The position numbers and the translations under genes are program-made. The notes under the pieces are model-generated. The model was not told where the DNA came from and ran no database searches. It saw only the letters and a list, made by a program, of their open reading frames with translations. A stretch of DNA of 64,000 nucleotides, taken from contig PHBW01000015.1 of NCBI GenBank assembly GCA_002840715.1, positions 62,001-126,000 on the forward strand. The letters are read 5' to 3'. Below are positions 16,855-25,474 of the stretch, piece by piece; the first letter of the stretch is position 1; each line of letters begins with the position of its first letter. Origin of the DNA: Chloroflexi bacterium HGW-Chloroflexi-4. Its GTDB lineage: Bacteria; Chloroflexota; Anaerolineae; Anaerolineales; Anaerolineaceae.

Positions 16855-16893
16855 TGTGCCTCTGAAAAATTAGAAGATTTCGATATGTATTTT

Positions 16894-17622
16894 TTACGGT
16901 CTTGCAAAATCTACAGTGAAATAACCTTCGTGCTGGCTGTTTGGGTCGCACCAGTAGCCAACGCCCATAAGGGTATACATTGAATTTAACATTTGATCTC
17001 GGTGACTAGAGCTCGCAAGCCACGACGAAATTGCAGAAGAGGCATTATTGTATGAGCCTGGTCCCGCGTAGAGAATTTCACCAACGGCAGTAAATGATCC
17101 TGAAGCATTGATGCGGCTCCAGATATCTCCATGCCTAAAAAAACCGTTCTCCGCCATTGCCTTGCTGTAACTTCTGGCGATGCTGGTCAGGGTTGATGAA
17201 CTTTGGAGGGAGCCCAGCCCGGCGCTGGAGCGCTGGCTGTTGATCATGTTAAACACGGATGATTCCATGGCGCTGTTTGCGCCGCTGCATTCTCCGCCCC
17301 CCCCTTCACTGGCTACGCCTCCCTCGGAGGTGGCCGGGGTCTTGGTGGGTTTGAGAACAGCTATTGTTAAGGTTCTAGTCGGACGCGGCGTCTCGGTTTG
17401 AGTTGCCGTAGCTGTGGGTGTTTCTGTTGCGGTTGCCGTGAGTGTTTTGGTCACGGTTGGCGTGGATGTTGCTGTCGTGGTTGCTGTGTTGGTGGAGGTG
17501 CTGGTAAGGGTGGGTGTAGCAGATGCGATAATCTGGCTGATAGTGTTTGTGAACGCACACGCCGAACCAAACCCGACCAACACAACCAAAGCAATCACCA
17601 CTAACAATCGTTTAATCAACAA
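16894..17622 (-). CDS. CAP-domain (SCP/PR-1-like) lipoprotein
   Basis: A 242-residue exported protein. A hydrophobic signal ends with lipobox G19-S20-A21-C22. Residues 30-105 are a Thr-rich low-complexity linker. The C-terminal CAP domain has SSVFNMINSQRSSAGLGSL, SIARSYSKAMAENGFFRH, then NNASSAISSWLASSSHRDQMLN and VGYWCDPNSQ, with the His residues expected of the cavity. The start appears to be TTG with GGAG upstream. It sits between gatA (24 bp) and gatB (39 bp) on the same strand, an unexpected place for a surface protein. Its function is unknown. Confidence 0.88.
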   Translation of the reverse strand: MLIKRLLVVIALVVLVGFGSACAFTNTISQIIASATPTLTSTSTNTATTTATSTPTVTKTLTATATETPTATATQTETPRPTRTLTIAVLKPTKTPATSEGGVASEGGGGECSGANSAMESSVFNMINSQRSSAGLGSLQSSSTLTSIARSYSKAMAENGFFRHGDIWSRINASGSFTAVGEILYAGPGSYNNASSAISSWLASSSHRDQMLNSMYTLMGVGYWCDPNSQHEGYFTVDFARP

Positions 17623-17646
17623 TAAAGTTTTACTCCAAAAAAAGAG

Positions 17647-19233
17647 TTACCTCAACACTTGCGGTTTGACTTGACGCCAATCCGCGTTTTCGGTGGCGTG
17701 TTCATAAGCTCGGCCAATGCGGAACAACTTGTCTTCGCAGAAATCGGCACCTAATAGTTGAATACCAATGGGCAAACCATTTTCATCCAGACCAGCGGGG
17801 AGAGAAATTCCTGGAATGCCTGCATGGTTTGATGAGACTGTCAATTGATCGGCATACTGCATTAAGACCGAGTTACCGTAAACCGCTTCCATCGCAAAGG
17901 CGGTGGTGGGGGTGGTGGGGGTTAAAAGTGCATCCAAACGGTATTTGCCATTGGGGTCATATATGGTTTCGAAATCGCGGCGGATTAATGTGCGCACGCG
18001 AAGCGCTCGTTTGTAATATTCTTCACTGTATTGAGCCGCGCTGACGTACATGCCCATCAGAATACGCAGCTTGGGTTGCAAACCAAAACCTTCTTTGCGA
18101 GATTGACGATACATCTGGGTTAAATCTGCAACAGGAGCGGTTGTGCGCAACCCGTATTTCACACCGTCAAAACGGTGCAGGTTTGAAGCGGTCTCGACAC
18201 GGCTGATTACAAAATAAGCCGGGATGCCAAAACGCGTATTAGGCATGGGCACATCTTCAATAATCTCTGTTCCCAGGGCGGCCAGCTTTTCGGCGGCCTG
18301 GCGCACGGATTTTTCAATTTCAGCCGGCAAGGGTTGGATCAGGAGTTCGCCGGTATTCGGGTCTGGATAGGTGATTTTGAAGTAATCGGGTGATAGGCCA
18401 ATGCGCATGCCCTTCACGCCGTTTTCGATGGTTGAAAGATAATCGGGGGCTGGTGTGGGTGCTGATGTGGCATCGTGTTCGTCCGCGCCGCTGATGACTT
18501 GCAGCATGGCTGCCGCATCAGTGACCGTGCGTGCCACCGGACCGGGACAATCCAGCGAGGAGGCAAATGCGATCAAGCCATAACGAGATACCCGTCCGTA
18601 GGTGGGTTTGACCCCCACCACACCGCAAAAGGCGGCTGGCTGGCGGATCGAACCGGCAGTGTCCGTACCGAGTGAGAGAGGCACTTCACCGGCTGCCACA
18701 GAAGCAGCGCTACCGCCTGAAGAACCTCCCGGCACCCGAGAGGTATCCCACGGGTTGCGCGGACTGGGTTGAAAAGCCGAGGATTCATTTGATGAACCAT
18801 GCGTAAATTCATCCAAATTGACCTTGCCAATCATCAACGCTCCGGCGGCTTCAAGGCGGGCAACGGCTGTGGCGGTGTATGGAGCTTTGAAATTGGCCAA
18901 AATGCGCGAGGCTGCTGTGGATGGAGTGCCGTTGACGCAGAAAATATCTTTAACCGAGAATGGCACACCTGCAAGCAGACCGGGGTCTTCGCCCTTTGAA
19001 ATCTGTTGATCAACTTTTTGGGCTTGAGCCAGGGCGCGATCATCGGTAAGGGTTATGAAGGCATGCACTTTTTGTTTGTCTTCTTCGGTGAGCGCACCGG
19101 CATCCAGAGCGCCGCTTCGGCCGTCCACGCCGCCGATGCGTTCAAGGGTGGATTCGAGAATTTCGACCGCGGAGGTTTTCTTTTGGCGCAGCAATAGCGT
19201 GAGTTCAAGTGCAGAAAGATCGCAGAGTTCCAT
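17647..19233 (-). CDS. gatA: Aspartyl/glutamyl-tRNA(Asn/Gln) amidotransferase subunit A
   Basis: A full-length amidase-signature protein of about 528 residues. The Ser-cisSer-Lys machinery is visible: VPFSVKDIF (Lys) and GGSSGGSAASVAAGEVPLSL with GTDTAGSIRQPAAFCGVVG (Ser residues). GatA releases ammonia from glutamine for use by GatB. The ATG at 19233 is preceded by AGTAGGTG; a GTG two codons earlier follows directly on the gatC stop codon. It is the second gene of the gat cluster. Confidence 0.97.
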   Translation of the reverse strand: MELCDLSALELTLLLRQKKTSAVEILESTLERIGGVDGRSGALDAGALTEEDKQKVHAFITLTDDRALAQAQKVDQQISKGEDPGLLAGVPFSVKDIFCVNGTPSTAASRILANFKAPYTATAVARLEAAGALMIGKVNLDEFTHGSSNESSAFQPSPRNPWDTSRVPGGSSGGSAASVAAGEVPLSLGTDTAGSIRQPAAFCGVVGVKPTYGRVSRYGLIAFASSLDCPGPVARTVTDAAAMLQVISGADEHDATSAPTPAPDYLSTIENGVKGMRIGLSPDYFKITYPDPNTGELLIQPLPAEIEKSVRQAAEKLAALGTEIIEDVPMPNTRFGIPAYFVISRVETASNLHRFDGVKYGLRTTAPVADLTQMYRQSRKEGFGLQPKLRILMGMYVSAAQYSEEYYKRALRVRTLIRRDFETIYDPNGKYRLDALLTPTTPTTAFAMEAVYGNSVLMQYADQLTVSSNHAGIPGISLPAGLDENGLPIGIQLLGADFCEDKLFRIGRAYEHATENADWRQVKPQVLR

Positions 19234-19239
19234 GGACAC

Positions 19240-19560
19240 CTACTTTAAGGTGGTGTGGGGAATGTCAGGCACAATGATATAGCCGTCATCCACCTGAGGG
19301 GATTGAGCCAGAATGGATCTGGGGTCGGGGAATGGTTTGTGGATGTCTTCGCGAGGCAGCGCACTTGAGGCTTTTTCGTAAGGCACGCCGTGTAAATTGA
19401 TGGGTACGTTTTCATCCAGAGGGATGGCTTTTAACTCATCAATAACTTTCAATTGATGGTTAAGTTGGGTACGCAGATAATGCGCCTGATCAGAGGTCAA
19501 TTCAAGTGCGGCCAGCCCAACCAGATGATTGAATACATCCACTGTGATTGATTCGCTCAT
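19240..19560 (-). CDS. gatC: Aspartyl/glutamyl-tRNA(Asn/Gln) amidotransferase subunit C
   Basis: A 106-residue GatC. It contains FNHLVGLAALELTSDQ, then HQLKVIDELKAIPLDENV and the C-terminal PRSILAQSPQVDDGYIIVP, typical of GatC, which stabilises the GatA-GatB interface. The ATG at 19560 is used because family homology starts there; the upstream extension to 19605 is not needed. It abuts gatA and begins the cluster. Confidence 0.95.
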   Translation of the reverse strand: MSESITVDVFNHLVGLAALELTSDQAHYLRTQLNHQLKVIDELKAIPLDENVPINLHGVPYEKASSALPREDIHKPFPDPRSILAQSPQVDDGYIIVPDIPHTTLK

Positions 19561-19826
19561 AGTCACTCTCGTAAATAGAATAGTTAATAATCTGGATTGT
19601 AACACGTCACGCTATGGTGGATGGGCAAATATTTGGAAGCTGGAATACTGTGGGGTGTATTATAAATAAATCGGTATTCGTAAAAGAGTCGGTTCAATTA
19701 GTTGGTATATCAAATTTTTTGTTGCTAAAATCCACCATATAATGAAACCTGAACTTGAAATATAATTATTATTGGTGGGAAAAATCATTGAAACAAAACT
19801 AGTGCGCATTACTCTGAGGAAATACT

Positions 19827-21818
19827 ATGACAGATTACTTGCAAGAATCCGGCAAAGTGCGAAAAAATAATGGTTTAATTCCCCGTTTTGTATTAATCTT
19901 TGGAAGCGTTATAGTTCTTCTTCTATGTCAAATATTAAAAAAAGATGTTCCACCAGAATCAAGGTTGGGGTTAAATCTACTCATCCCAACTTGTCTAGTC
20001 TTATTTATTTTTGGTGTTTGGCAAGTAGAAAAAGGTCGATTGCCTAGGTTAATCGAAAAATCTCTCAATTCATTCACCAACTGGATGAATATTTCCTCAT
20101 GGCAATTTTTATTATTAATATTTGGTCTAATATTTAGTGTATTAGCTTGTATTTCAGCTGGTTTCTCAGCAAAAATGTTAAATATGCCAGTTTCTATAGT
20201 TTGTTGGGGGACCAGTATACTTTTTGTAATTTTCGGCGGGTATAAAAAAATCGTTCGGCAGAAAACATCTTTATCCATTATTTTGATTGGTTTTTCGTTA
20301 TTTATTATTGCTTTTTTCATACGTGCATTCAATCTAGACACAATACCCATTGTTCTTTCTGGGGATGAAGCATCTTCTGGCTTATTTTCACTAGCGTTCA
20401 TAAATGGAACCTGGAATAATATATTTATTTCTGGTTGGGGCTCTTTTCCCAGTTTTCATAATTTTCTTCAATCCATTTTCATTAGTATTTTTGGTCAAAC
20501 TACTCAGGCATTGAGGCTCCTATCAGCTTTTTCAGGAGCATTAACTGTTGCGTTAGTTTTTTTTATTGGTCGAGCTATGTTTGGGACAATTACTGGAATA
20601 ATTTCTGCGTTGTTTCTCACTGGTTTTCATTTGGCTCTTCACTTTAGTCGGATCGGATTAAACAATATTTGGGATGGATTCTTTTTTACTTTAGTGCTAG
20701 GCTGTTTGTGGATTGGATGGCAATGGAATAACCGATCAGCATATCTTATTGCCGGATTCGCATTGGGACTATCTCAATATTTTTATACCTCAAGCCGCGT
20801 GCTGATATTACTACTTCCAATTTGGATTATGACTGCTGGGTTTTCAGATCGCGCACGAATGACCAAAGCTATTCCAAATTTGCTTTTGATGTTTTGGGTA
20901 ACATTGATAGTATTCCTGCCATTAGGATGGTTCTTCCTTAACCACCCAAATGAGATGATGGCCCCATTGAATCGAGTGACTATTATGGGGGCATGGATGA
21001 CTCAAGCTATTCAACTAACTGGTCAACCGAAAATCTTCATTATTCTCGAACAAGTTTGGTTTGCTCTACTTGGATTTTTTGAAACACCGCTACGGGCATG
21101 GTATCAACCAGGGATTCCTGCATTGCGCACGTTTCCTGGTGTCTTTTTTTTGCTTGGCATCGTGCTTATGTTATTGCATCCAAAAGACAGCAGAAACCAA
21201 ATCATTATCTTCTGGTTAGTGTTTATTACTCTTATAGTTGGATTAAGTGAAAGCGTTCCTGCAGCCCAGCGATATGTGGCTGTTACCCCTGCCATCGCAT
21301 TATTGATCGGATTCTGCTTTAATAGAATTGGTGACCTCATAAAGTTTATATTACCTAAAACGGGTATTTTGACGTCTGTTTTATTGATCGGTTGCGGTGT
21401 TTTTCTACTAATAGATGATGCCCGTTTCTATTATTTAGATTACACTCCCAGGAGTGACTTTTCTGGATTTAATGGTATGGTTGCACAAACTCTGGCAAAT
21501 AGATTGCAAAATGAGGTTGCTGGTCAGGAACTTGTCTTTTGTGGGTACCCAAATATGAACTACAATTCGATTAATAGTCTGCCGTACTTAGCACCTCAAA
21601 TTAATTTTTTCAACATGGATGAAAACTGGAGTTCTGATTATGTCACCAAACCAAGCGGAAATAGAATCCTTTTTGTTTTTTTACCAAACCACGAAAAAGA
21701 CATCCAAATAATTGAGGATCAATACCAGGGGGGGACCTGGAGCAACGCATTAAATCAAAACGGCGAAATCCTTTATTCTTTGTATGAGTATATAAAGCCG
21801 AGAGTTTTAAGTAATTGA
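19827..21818 (+). CDS. Membrane glycosyltransferase, GT39/ArnT-like
   Basis: A 663-residue protein with about 12 or more hydrophobic segments. The first extracytoplasmic loop has LSGDEASSG, the Asp-Glu pair conserved in dolichyl- or undecaprenyl-phosphate-sugar mannosyltransferases, followed by FGQTTQALRLLSAFSGALTV and HFSRIGLNN as in this superfamily. It would move a sugar from a polyprenyl phosphate carrier to a protein, lipid or polymer at the outer face. The gene is noticeably more AT-rich than its flanks, with many TTT, ATT and TTA codons, suggesting recent acquisition or a different selective regime. The specific acceptor is unknown. Confidence 0.82.
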   Translation: MTDYLQESGKVRKNNGLIPRFVLIFGSVIVLLLCQILKKDVPPESRLGLNLLIPTCLVLFIFGVWQVEKGRLPRLIEKSLNSFTNWMNISSWQFLLLIFGLIFSVLACISAGFSAKMLNMPVSIVCWGTSILFVIFGGYKKIVRQKTSLSIILIGFSLFIIAFFIRAFNLDTIPIVLSGDEASSGLFSLAFINGTWNNIFISGWGSFPSFHNFLQSIFISIFGQTTQALRLLSAFSGALTVALVFFIGRAMFGTITGIISALFLTGFHLALHFSRIGLNNIWDGFFFTLVLGCLWIGWQWNNRSAYLIAGFALGLSQYFYTSSRVLILLLPIWIMTAGFSDRARMTKAIPNLLLMFWVTLIVFLPLGWFFLNHPNEMMAPLNRVTIMGAWMTQAIQLTGQPKIFIILEQVWFALLGFFETPLRAWYQPGIPALRTFPGVFFLLGIVLMLLHPKDSRNQIIIFWLVFITLIVGLSESVPAAQRYVAVTPAIALLIGFCFNRIGDLIKFILPKTGILTSVLLIGCGVFLLIDDARFYYLDYTPRSDFSGFNGMVAQTLANRLQNEVAGQELVFCGYPNMNYNSINSLPYLAPQINFFNMDENWSSDYVTKPSGNRILFVFLPNHEKDIQIIEDQYQGGTWSNALNQNGEILYSLYEYIKPRVLSN

Positions 21819-21862
21819 TTGTTGATATTTAAGAAAATCTTATTCGAAAGCTTATTATTAAA

Positions 21863-22327
21863 TTGACATCCAAGCGCCCTTTTTTAGTCCACATATTGGT
21901 CTTCTTGTTTCTATTGGCAGGAGTGATCTCGCTGGTTGGTACCCTAGGTATTCTTCAGAGCTGGAACTGGTGGCTGTCTTTTGTTTCGGTAAAGTCAGTC
22001 GTTTGGCAGGTGTTTTTTGGTGTTTTAACCACACTGTTTTGGGTATCAGCCGCTGTTATTCTGTGGCTACGACTGTCTTGGGCAGTGGTCTATAGCAGCT
22101 TTGTGATTTTGCTTTCGGCTGTTTGGTTTTGGATTGAACGACTTGTTCTAACGCAAAACCCTCTGCCATTCAGCAGACACATGCTATTATTGGCCATCCA
22201 TTGTGTGTTTTTGATCTTTGTTTTCAGCTCGCTGTGCCTCCTCGCCCCGGCTATGAAAACAAACCAGAATTTGAAATTTATCAGCGCCAATACTTCTGTT
22301 CAGACCACAGGTGAAAAAAATGAATAA
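21863..22327 (+). CDS. Small four-helix membrane protein of unknown function
   Basis: A 154-residue protein with four hydrophobic segments and a basic start (TSKRPFLVHILVFLFLLAG). The only in-frame start giving the first helix is a TTG at 21863, with no clear Shine-Dalgarno, so the start is uncertain. It overlaps the next gene (CYTH) by 8 bp, which implies translational coupling. I do not recognise the family. Confidence 0.6.
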   Translation: MTSKRPFLVHILVFLFLLAGVISLVGTLGILQSWNWWLSFVSVKSVVWQVFFGVLTTLFWVSAAVILWLRLSWAVVYSSFVILLSAVWFWIERLVLTQNPLPFSRHMLLLAIHCVFLIFVFSSLCLLAPAMKTNQNLKFISANTSVQTTGEKNE

Positions 22328-22946
22328 TACGCCTCTCGAAGTTGAAATCAAGTTTTATCTGACCGACATGCCTTCCTTTGAAAAAAGGGTGCGCAGTATT
22401 GGCGCTTCCTTAATTCGTCCGCGCACGCGAGAAGTGAATTACCGCTTTGACACAACGGATATGAAATTGGCGCGTGAGCACAAAGTGCTGAGGCTGCGGC
22501 AGGATAATTCCATTCTAATGACCTACAAGGGGCCATCAAAAATAAAGGATGGCGTCAGTGTGCGTCCTGAGGTGGAATTAGAAGTGAACGATTTTTCTGC
22601 GGCCACCAACCTGCTTGAATCGCTGGGGTTCTGCATGAGTTTGAAGTATGAGAAGTGGCGCACTATTTATCAATTGGGGGAGCTCGAAATAGCGCTGGAT
22701 GAAATGCCTTACGGCAATTTCACCGAGCTTGAATGTGCTGACAGCGCCCTGATCCGCAAGACGGCCAGTCTGCTGGCGGTGGATTGGTCCACAGGCATCA
22801 CCGATAGCTACCTGCTGCTGTTTGAGCGTATGAAAAGCAGTAAGAAGATCGAGATCAATGATCTAACCTTCGAGGCACTCAGAAACATGGCCGTCACACC
22901 GAAAGAATTGGGGGTAAAGCCCTCCGATCTGCCGAAATACCTATAA
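22320..22946 (+). CDS. CYTH-domain protein (class IV adenylate cyclase/thiamine triphosphatase-like)
   Basis: A 208-residue protein opening with the CYTH signature E-V-E-I-K (ExExK) that binds metal and the triphosphate. Further conserved parts are YRFDTTDMKLAREHKVLRLR, SILMTYKGPS, RPEVELEV and ALDEMPYGNFTELE. The tunnel fold hydrolyses or cyclises triphosphates (ATP, thiamine triphosphate, or inorganic triphosphate). The ATG at 22320 overlaps the previous stop. The exact substrate cannot be told. Confidence 0.9.
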   Translation: MNNTPLEVEIKFYLTDMPSFEKRVRSIGASLIRPRTREVNYRFDTTDMKLAREHKVLRLRQDNSILMTYKGPSKIKDGVSVRPEVELEVNDFSAATNLLESLGFCMSLKYEKWRTIYQLGELEIALDEMPYGNFTELECADSALIRKTASLLAVDWSTGITDSYLLLFERMKSSKKIEINDLTFEALRNMAVTPKELGVKPSDLPKYL

Positions 22947-23030
22947 AGTTATGTAGAGCTGTAATTTTTCTGATGTGGCTTGTCTGACAGGGCCAATCAT
23001 GATAAAATTCCAGTTCGGTAAGGCTAAGAT

Positions 23031-23171
23031 GGAAGGGTGGCCGAGCGGTTTAAGGCGCTTGTCTTGAAAACAAGTTTGGTGAAAGCCAACGTGGGTTCGG
23101 AACGGGATCGCCTGCTAAGTGATTGTCGGGTTTAACCTCGACCGAGAGTTCGAATCTCTCCCTCCCCGCCA
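23031..23171 (+). tRNA. Chimeric tRNA-Ser locus: tRNA-Ser(UGA) 5' part fused to tRNA-Ser(GCU) 3' part
   Basis: A 141-nt tRNA-derived sequence with CCA at the end. Bases 23031-23099 are tRNA-Ser(UGA) from the acceptor 5' strand through D arm, anticodon arm (CTTGT-CTTGAAA-ACAAG, anticodon TGA 23065-23067), a TTGG/CCAA variable stem and T-stem up to GGTTCG. From about 23100 it continues as the D-loop of a second tRNA-Ser, with anticodon stem ATCGC-CTGCTAA-GTGAT (anticodon GCT 23114-23116), variable arm, T arm GAGAG-TTCGAAT-CTCTC, CCTCCCC, G, CCA. The outer acceptor strands GGAAGGG and CCTCCCC pair badly (two A-C clashes), as expected if each came from a different gene. This is a deletion between two tandem tRNA genes or an assembly collapse. 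Confidence 0.8.
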
Positions 23172-23174
23172 GAA

Positions 23175-23200
23175 AAAAAGACCGCAAACGCGGTCTTTTT
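23175..23200 (+). terminator. Rho-independent terminator after the tRNA-Ser locus
   Basis: AAAAAGACCGC and GCGGTCTTTTT form an 11-bp stem with AAAC loop and a terminal T-run, directly after the CCA end. Confidence 0.9.
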
Positions 23201-23273
23201 GATTGAAGCTGGTATGTAAGACTCGAACACAAAGCTGTTTAAGGTATAATCTATCCAGATTAACGGAGGTTGC

Positions 23274-23942
23274 ATGGAAATTACGTGGTACGGACATTCT
23301 TGCTTCAGATTGACAGAGCGCGGGCTGGCGACGGTTGTAACAGACCCCTATGATCATAAACAGGTGGGGTATGAGCCTTTAAAACTTAAGGCAGATATCT
23401 GCACCATCAGCCATAACACTCCCGGGCACAATAACCTTTCTGCAGTCAAGGGCGATCCGCATCTGATTGACGGCCCCGGTGAGTTTGAAATTGGTAGTGT
23501 GTTTATCACTGGCATTTATTCAAACGGACACACCAAAAAGACCGCCAACGAACCGCGTAATACCCTCTTCCTTTTTGATTACAACGGGATCAACGTTTTA
23601 CATTTGGGCGACCTGAATCGCGTGCCGACCCAGACTGAAGTGGAAGATTTCGGTCCAATCCATGTGGCGTTGGTACCTGTGGGTGCTGGCGGCAGCCTGA
23701 ACGCCATCAAGGCAGTTGAGGTGATCAGCCTGCTTGAACCGAGTATTGTCATCCCCATGCATTACAAAACAGATGCTTCGGCTGCCACCATGGAACCCCT
23801 TGAACCTCTGGCAAAGTTCCTCAAAGAAATGGGTCTTGCACATGTTGACAGCGTGCCTTCTCTAAAAGTTCAAAATGTCAGCTCACTGCCTGATGAAACC
23901 AAGGTTGTGGTGCTGGATTACCAAAAGAATAACGGTGCATAA
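23274..23942 (+). CDS. MBL-fold metal-dependent hydrolase (UlaG/YtkL-like)
   Basis: A 222-residue metallo-beta-lactamase-fold protein of the UlaG-like group, beginning MEITWYGHSCFRL. The usual S-H-x-H-x-D-H metal motif is replaced by S46-H47-N-T-P-G-H52, losing the second His and the Asp. Other ligands appear kept: LIDGPGEFEIG, HLGD and VIPMHYKT. Metal binding may therefore be altered. The ATG has GGAGG upstream. The stop codon overlaps the next start (ATA ATG A), so it is coupled to the 23942 gene and, after 7 bp, mutY. Its substrate is unknown. Confidence 0.85.
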   Translation: MEITWYGHSCFRLTERGLATVVTDPYDHKQVGYEPLKLKADICTISHNTPGHNNLSAVKGDPHLIDGPGEFEIGSVFITGIYSNGHTKKTANEPRNTLFLFDYNGINVLHLGDLNRVPTQTEVEDFGPIHVALVPVGAGGSLNAIKAVEVISLLEPSIVIPMHYKTDASAATMEPLEPLAKFLKEMGLAHVDSVPSLKVQNVSSLPDETKVVVLDYQKNNGA

Positions 23943-24256
23943 TGACAGAGGCTCAACAGGTTAAACTGCTGATGACGTGGGATATTATCCCCGAACACGA
24001 ACAGGAATATTTTGAGTTCGTGATTCGGGATTTTATCCCTGGCGTGCAGCGGCTGGGTTGTGAATTGTCTGATGCCTGGGCTACAGTTTATGGCGACCAA
24101 CCCCAGATTTTGGTTGGCGCGGTCATTTCCTCTTTAAACAAAGCCAGACAGTTGATCAGCTCACAAGCCTGGATTGACCTGAACTTAAAATTGATGGAAT
24201 ACGTTCAAAATTACGAGCAAAAGATCATTCCCGCCAAAACCGGTTTCCAACTCTAA
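23942..24256 (+). CDS. Conserved hypothetical protein, possible dimeric alpha/beta barrel
   Basis: A 104-residue soluble protein. Its pattern LMTWDIIPEHEQEYFEFVIRD then VGAVISSLNKARQLISSQAW, strand-helix followed by strand-helix, resembles ferredoxin-like dimeric alpha/beta barrels such as antibiotic monooxygenase-like proteins, but no catalytic motif is visible. Its start overlaps the stop of the MBL hydrolase, and mutY follows 7 bp later, so the three genes form one operon. I do not assign a function. Confidence 0.75.
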   Translation: MTEAQQVKLLMTWDIIPEHEQEYFEFVIRDFIPGVQRLGCELSDAWATVYGDQPQILVGAVISSLNKARQLISSQAWIDLNLKLMEYVQNYEQKIIPAKTGFQL

Positions 24257-24263
24257 TTCTCTA

Positions 24264-25331
24264 ATGAATGCTGAATTCGGCAGACGGTTAATATCCTGGT
24301 ATGCCATTCACGCGCGCCCAATGCCCTGGCGCAGCAAAACGGATGCCTATTCGATTTGGGTTTCCGAGATCATGCTTCAGCAAACCCAGGTCAACACCGT
24401 CATCCCCTATTATGAAAGTTGGATGCGAAAATTCCCAACGGTTCAGGCGTTGGCGGCCGCCAATGAACATGAGGTGCTGAATGCATGGGAAGGGTTGGGT
24501 TATTATTCACGCGCGCGGAACATGCTTAAATCGGCAAGGATAGTAATCGAGAATCTTCAAGGGCAATTTCCATCCTCGGCAGCTGATTTGGTCAAACTAC
24601 CGGGGATCGGCCGCTACACAGCCGCGGCCATCAGTTCCATTGCGTTTGGGGCAAATGAAGCGGTGTTGGATGGAAACGTCAAAAGAGTACTATCCCGTGT
24701 TTTTGAAATTTCAGAAGAAGTAAATACTCCCGAAGGTGAAAAAAAGTTGTGGCTGTTGGCGGCGGAACTGCTACCGAAGGGCGAGGCTTCTGCTTATAAC
24801 CAGGCAGTCATGGATCTGGGCGCTACCATCTGTACACCGAAATCACCCGATTGCACGGGCTGCCCGGTCAACTCAATTTGTAGTAGTTATAAGAATAATT
24901 CTCAAGACAATTTTCCTGTGATGCGAGAAAAACAGCCAGTGCCGCATATTAACGTAGTGGCGGCAATCATCCGCCAAAACGGTTTGGTATTGATTGCCAG
25001 ACGCCCTTCAAAAGGGTTGCTGGGCGGATTGTGGGAGTTCCCCGGGGGCAAGCTGGAAGAAGGAGAAAGTCATGCCGAAGCGCTGGTCAGAGAAATCCGT
25101 GAAGAGCTTGGATGCGATGTTATTGCCACAAGAAAATGTGGGGATTACAGGCACGCCTATACCCATTTCAAAGTGACGCTTGAAGCCTGGTTTGCTGAAA
25201 TAAATGGTGATCAACCTTCAGCGCTTGAAGCCAGTGAAATACGCTGGGTCAAAATTGAAGACCTGGGTAATTATCCCATGGGGAAGATTGACCGGTCGAT
25301 TTCGAATGATTTGATGAAGAACGAAAAGTGA
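24264..25331 (+). CDS. mutY: A/G-specific adenine glycosylase
   Basis: A 355-residue MutY. The HhH-GPD domain has WRSKTDAYSIWVSEIMLQQTQV (catalytic Glu), the hairpin LPGIGRYTAAAISSIAFG and LDGNVKRVLSR (catalytic Asp). A 4Fe-4S cluster loop follows: C-x6-C-x2-C-x5-C (CTPKSPDCTGCPVNSIC). The C-terminal NUDIX-like domain reads GGLWEFPGGKLEEGE and helps recognise 8-oxoG. The enzyme removes adenine mispaired with 8-oxoguanine. It is third in an operon with an MBL hydrolase and a small protein. Confidence 0.96.
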   Translation: MNAEFGRRLISWYAIHARPMPWRSKTDAYSIWVSEIMLQQTQVNTVIPYYESWMRKFPTVQALAAANEHEVLNAWEGLGYYSRARNMLKSARIVIENLQGQFPSSAADLVKLPGIGRYTAAAISSIAFGANEAVLDGNVKRVLSRVFEISEEVNTPEGEKKLWLLAAELLPKGEASAYNQAVMDLGATICTPKSPDCTGCPVNSICSSYKNNSQDNFPVMREKQPVPHINVVAAIIRQNGLVLIARRPSKGLLGGLWEFPGGKLEEGESHAEALVREIREELGCDVIATRKCGDYRHAYTHFKVTLEAWFAEINGDQPSALEASEIRWVKIEDLGNYPMGKIDRSISNDLMKNEK

Positions 25332-25417
25332 TATCTTTGGCAAGGTAATCCCACTCATCGCTTCGCGGTTCGGAGGCGCAAAAACTGTGGCCTTGTCAAG
25401 GTGACATGAATAAAAGC

Positions 25418-25449
25418 AGACCCCCACAGTTTTGAAACCGCGGGGGTCT
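25418..25449. terminator. Bidirectional terminator between mutY and RNase J
   Basis: AGACCCCC and GGGGGTCT form an 8-bp stem around a 16-nt loop, between converging genes. An additional inverted pair AAAACTGTGG (25381-25390)/CCACAGTTTT (25424-25433) overlaps it, so two alternative folds are possible. Confidence 0.75.
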
Positions 25450-25474
25450 TGGATAAGCATAAATAAACAGACTT

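Noticed and set aside
23031-23171. tRNA-Ser with an intron or extra-long variable arm
   Set aside because: The internal part has its own GCT anticodon arm and D-loop sequence, so a fusion of two tRNA-Ser genes explains it better.
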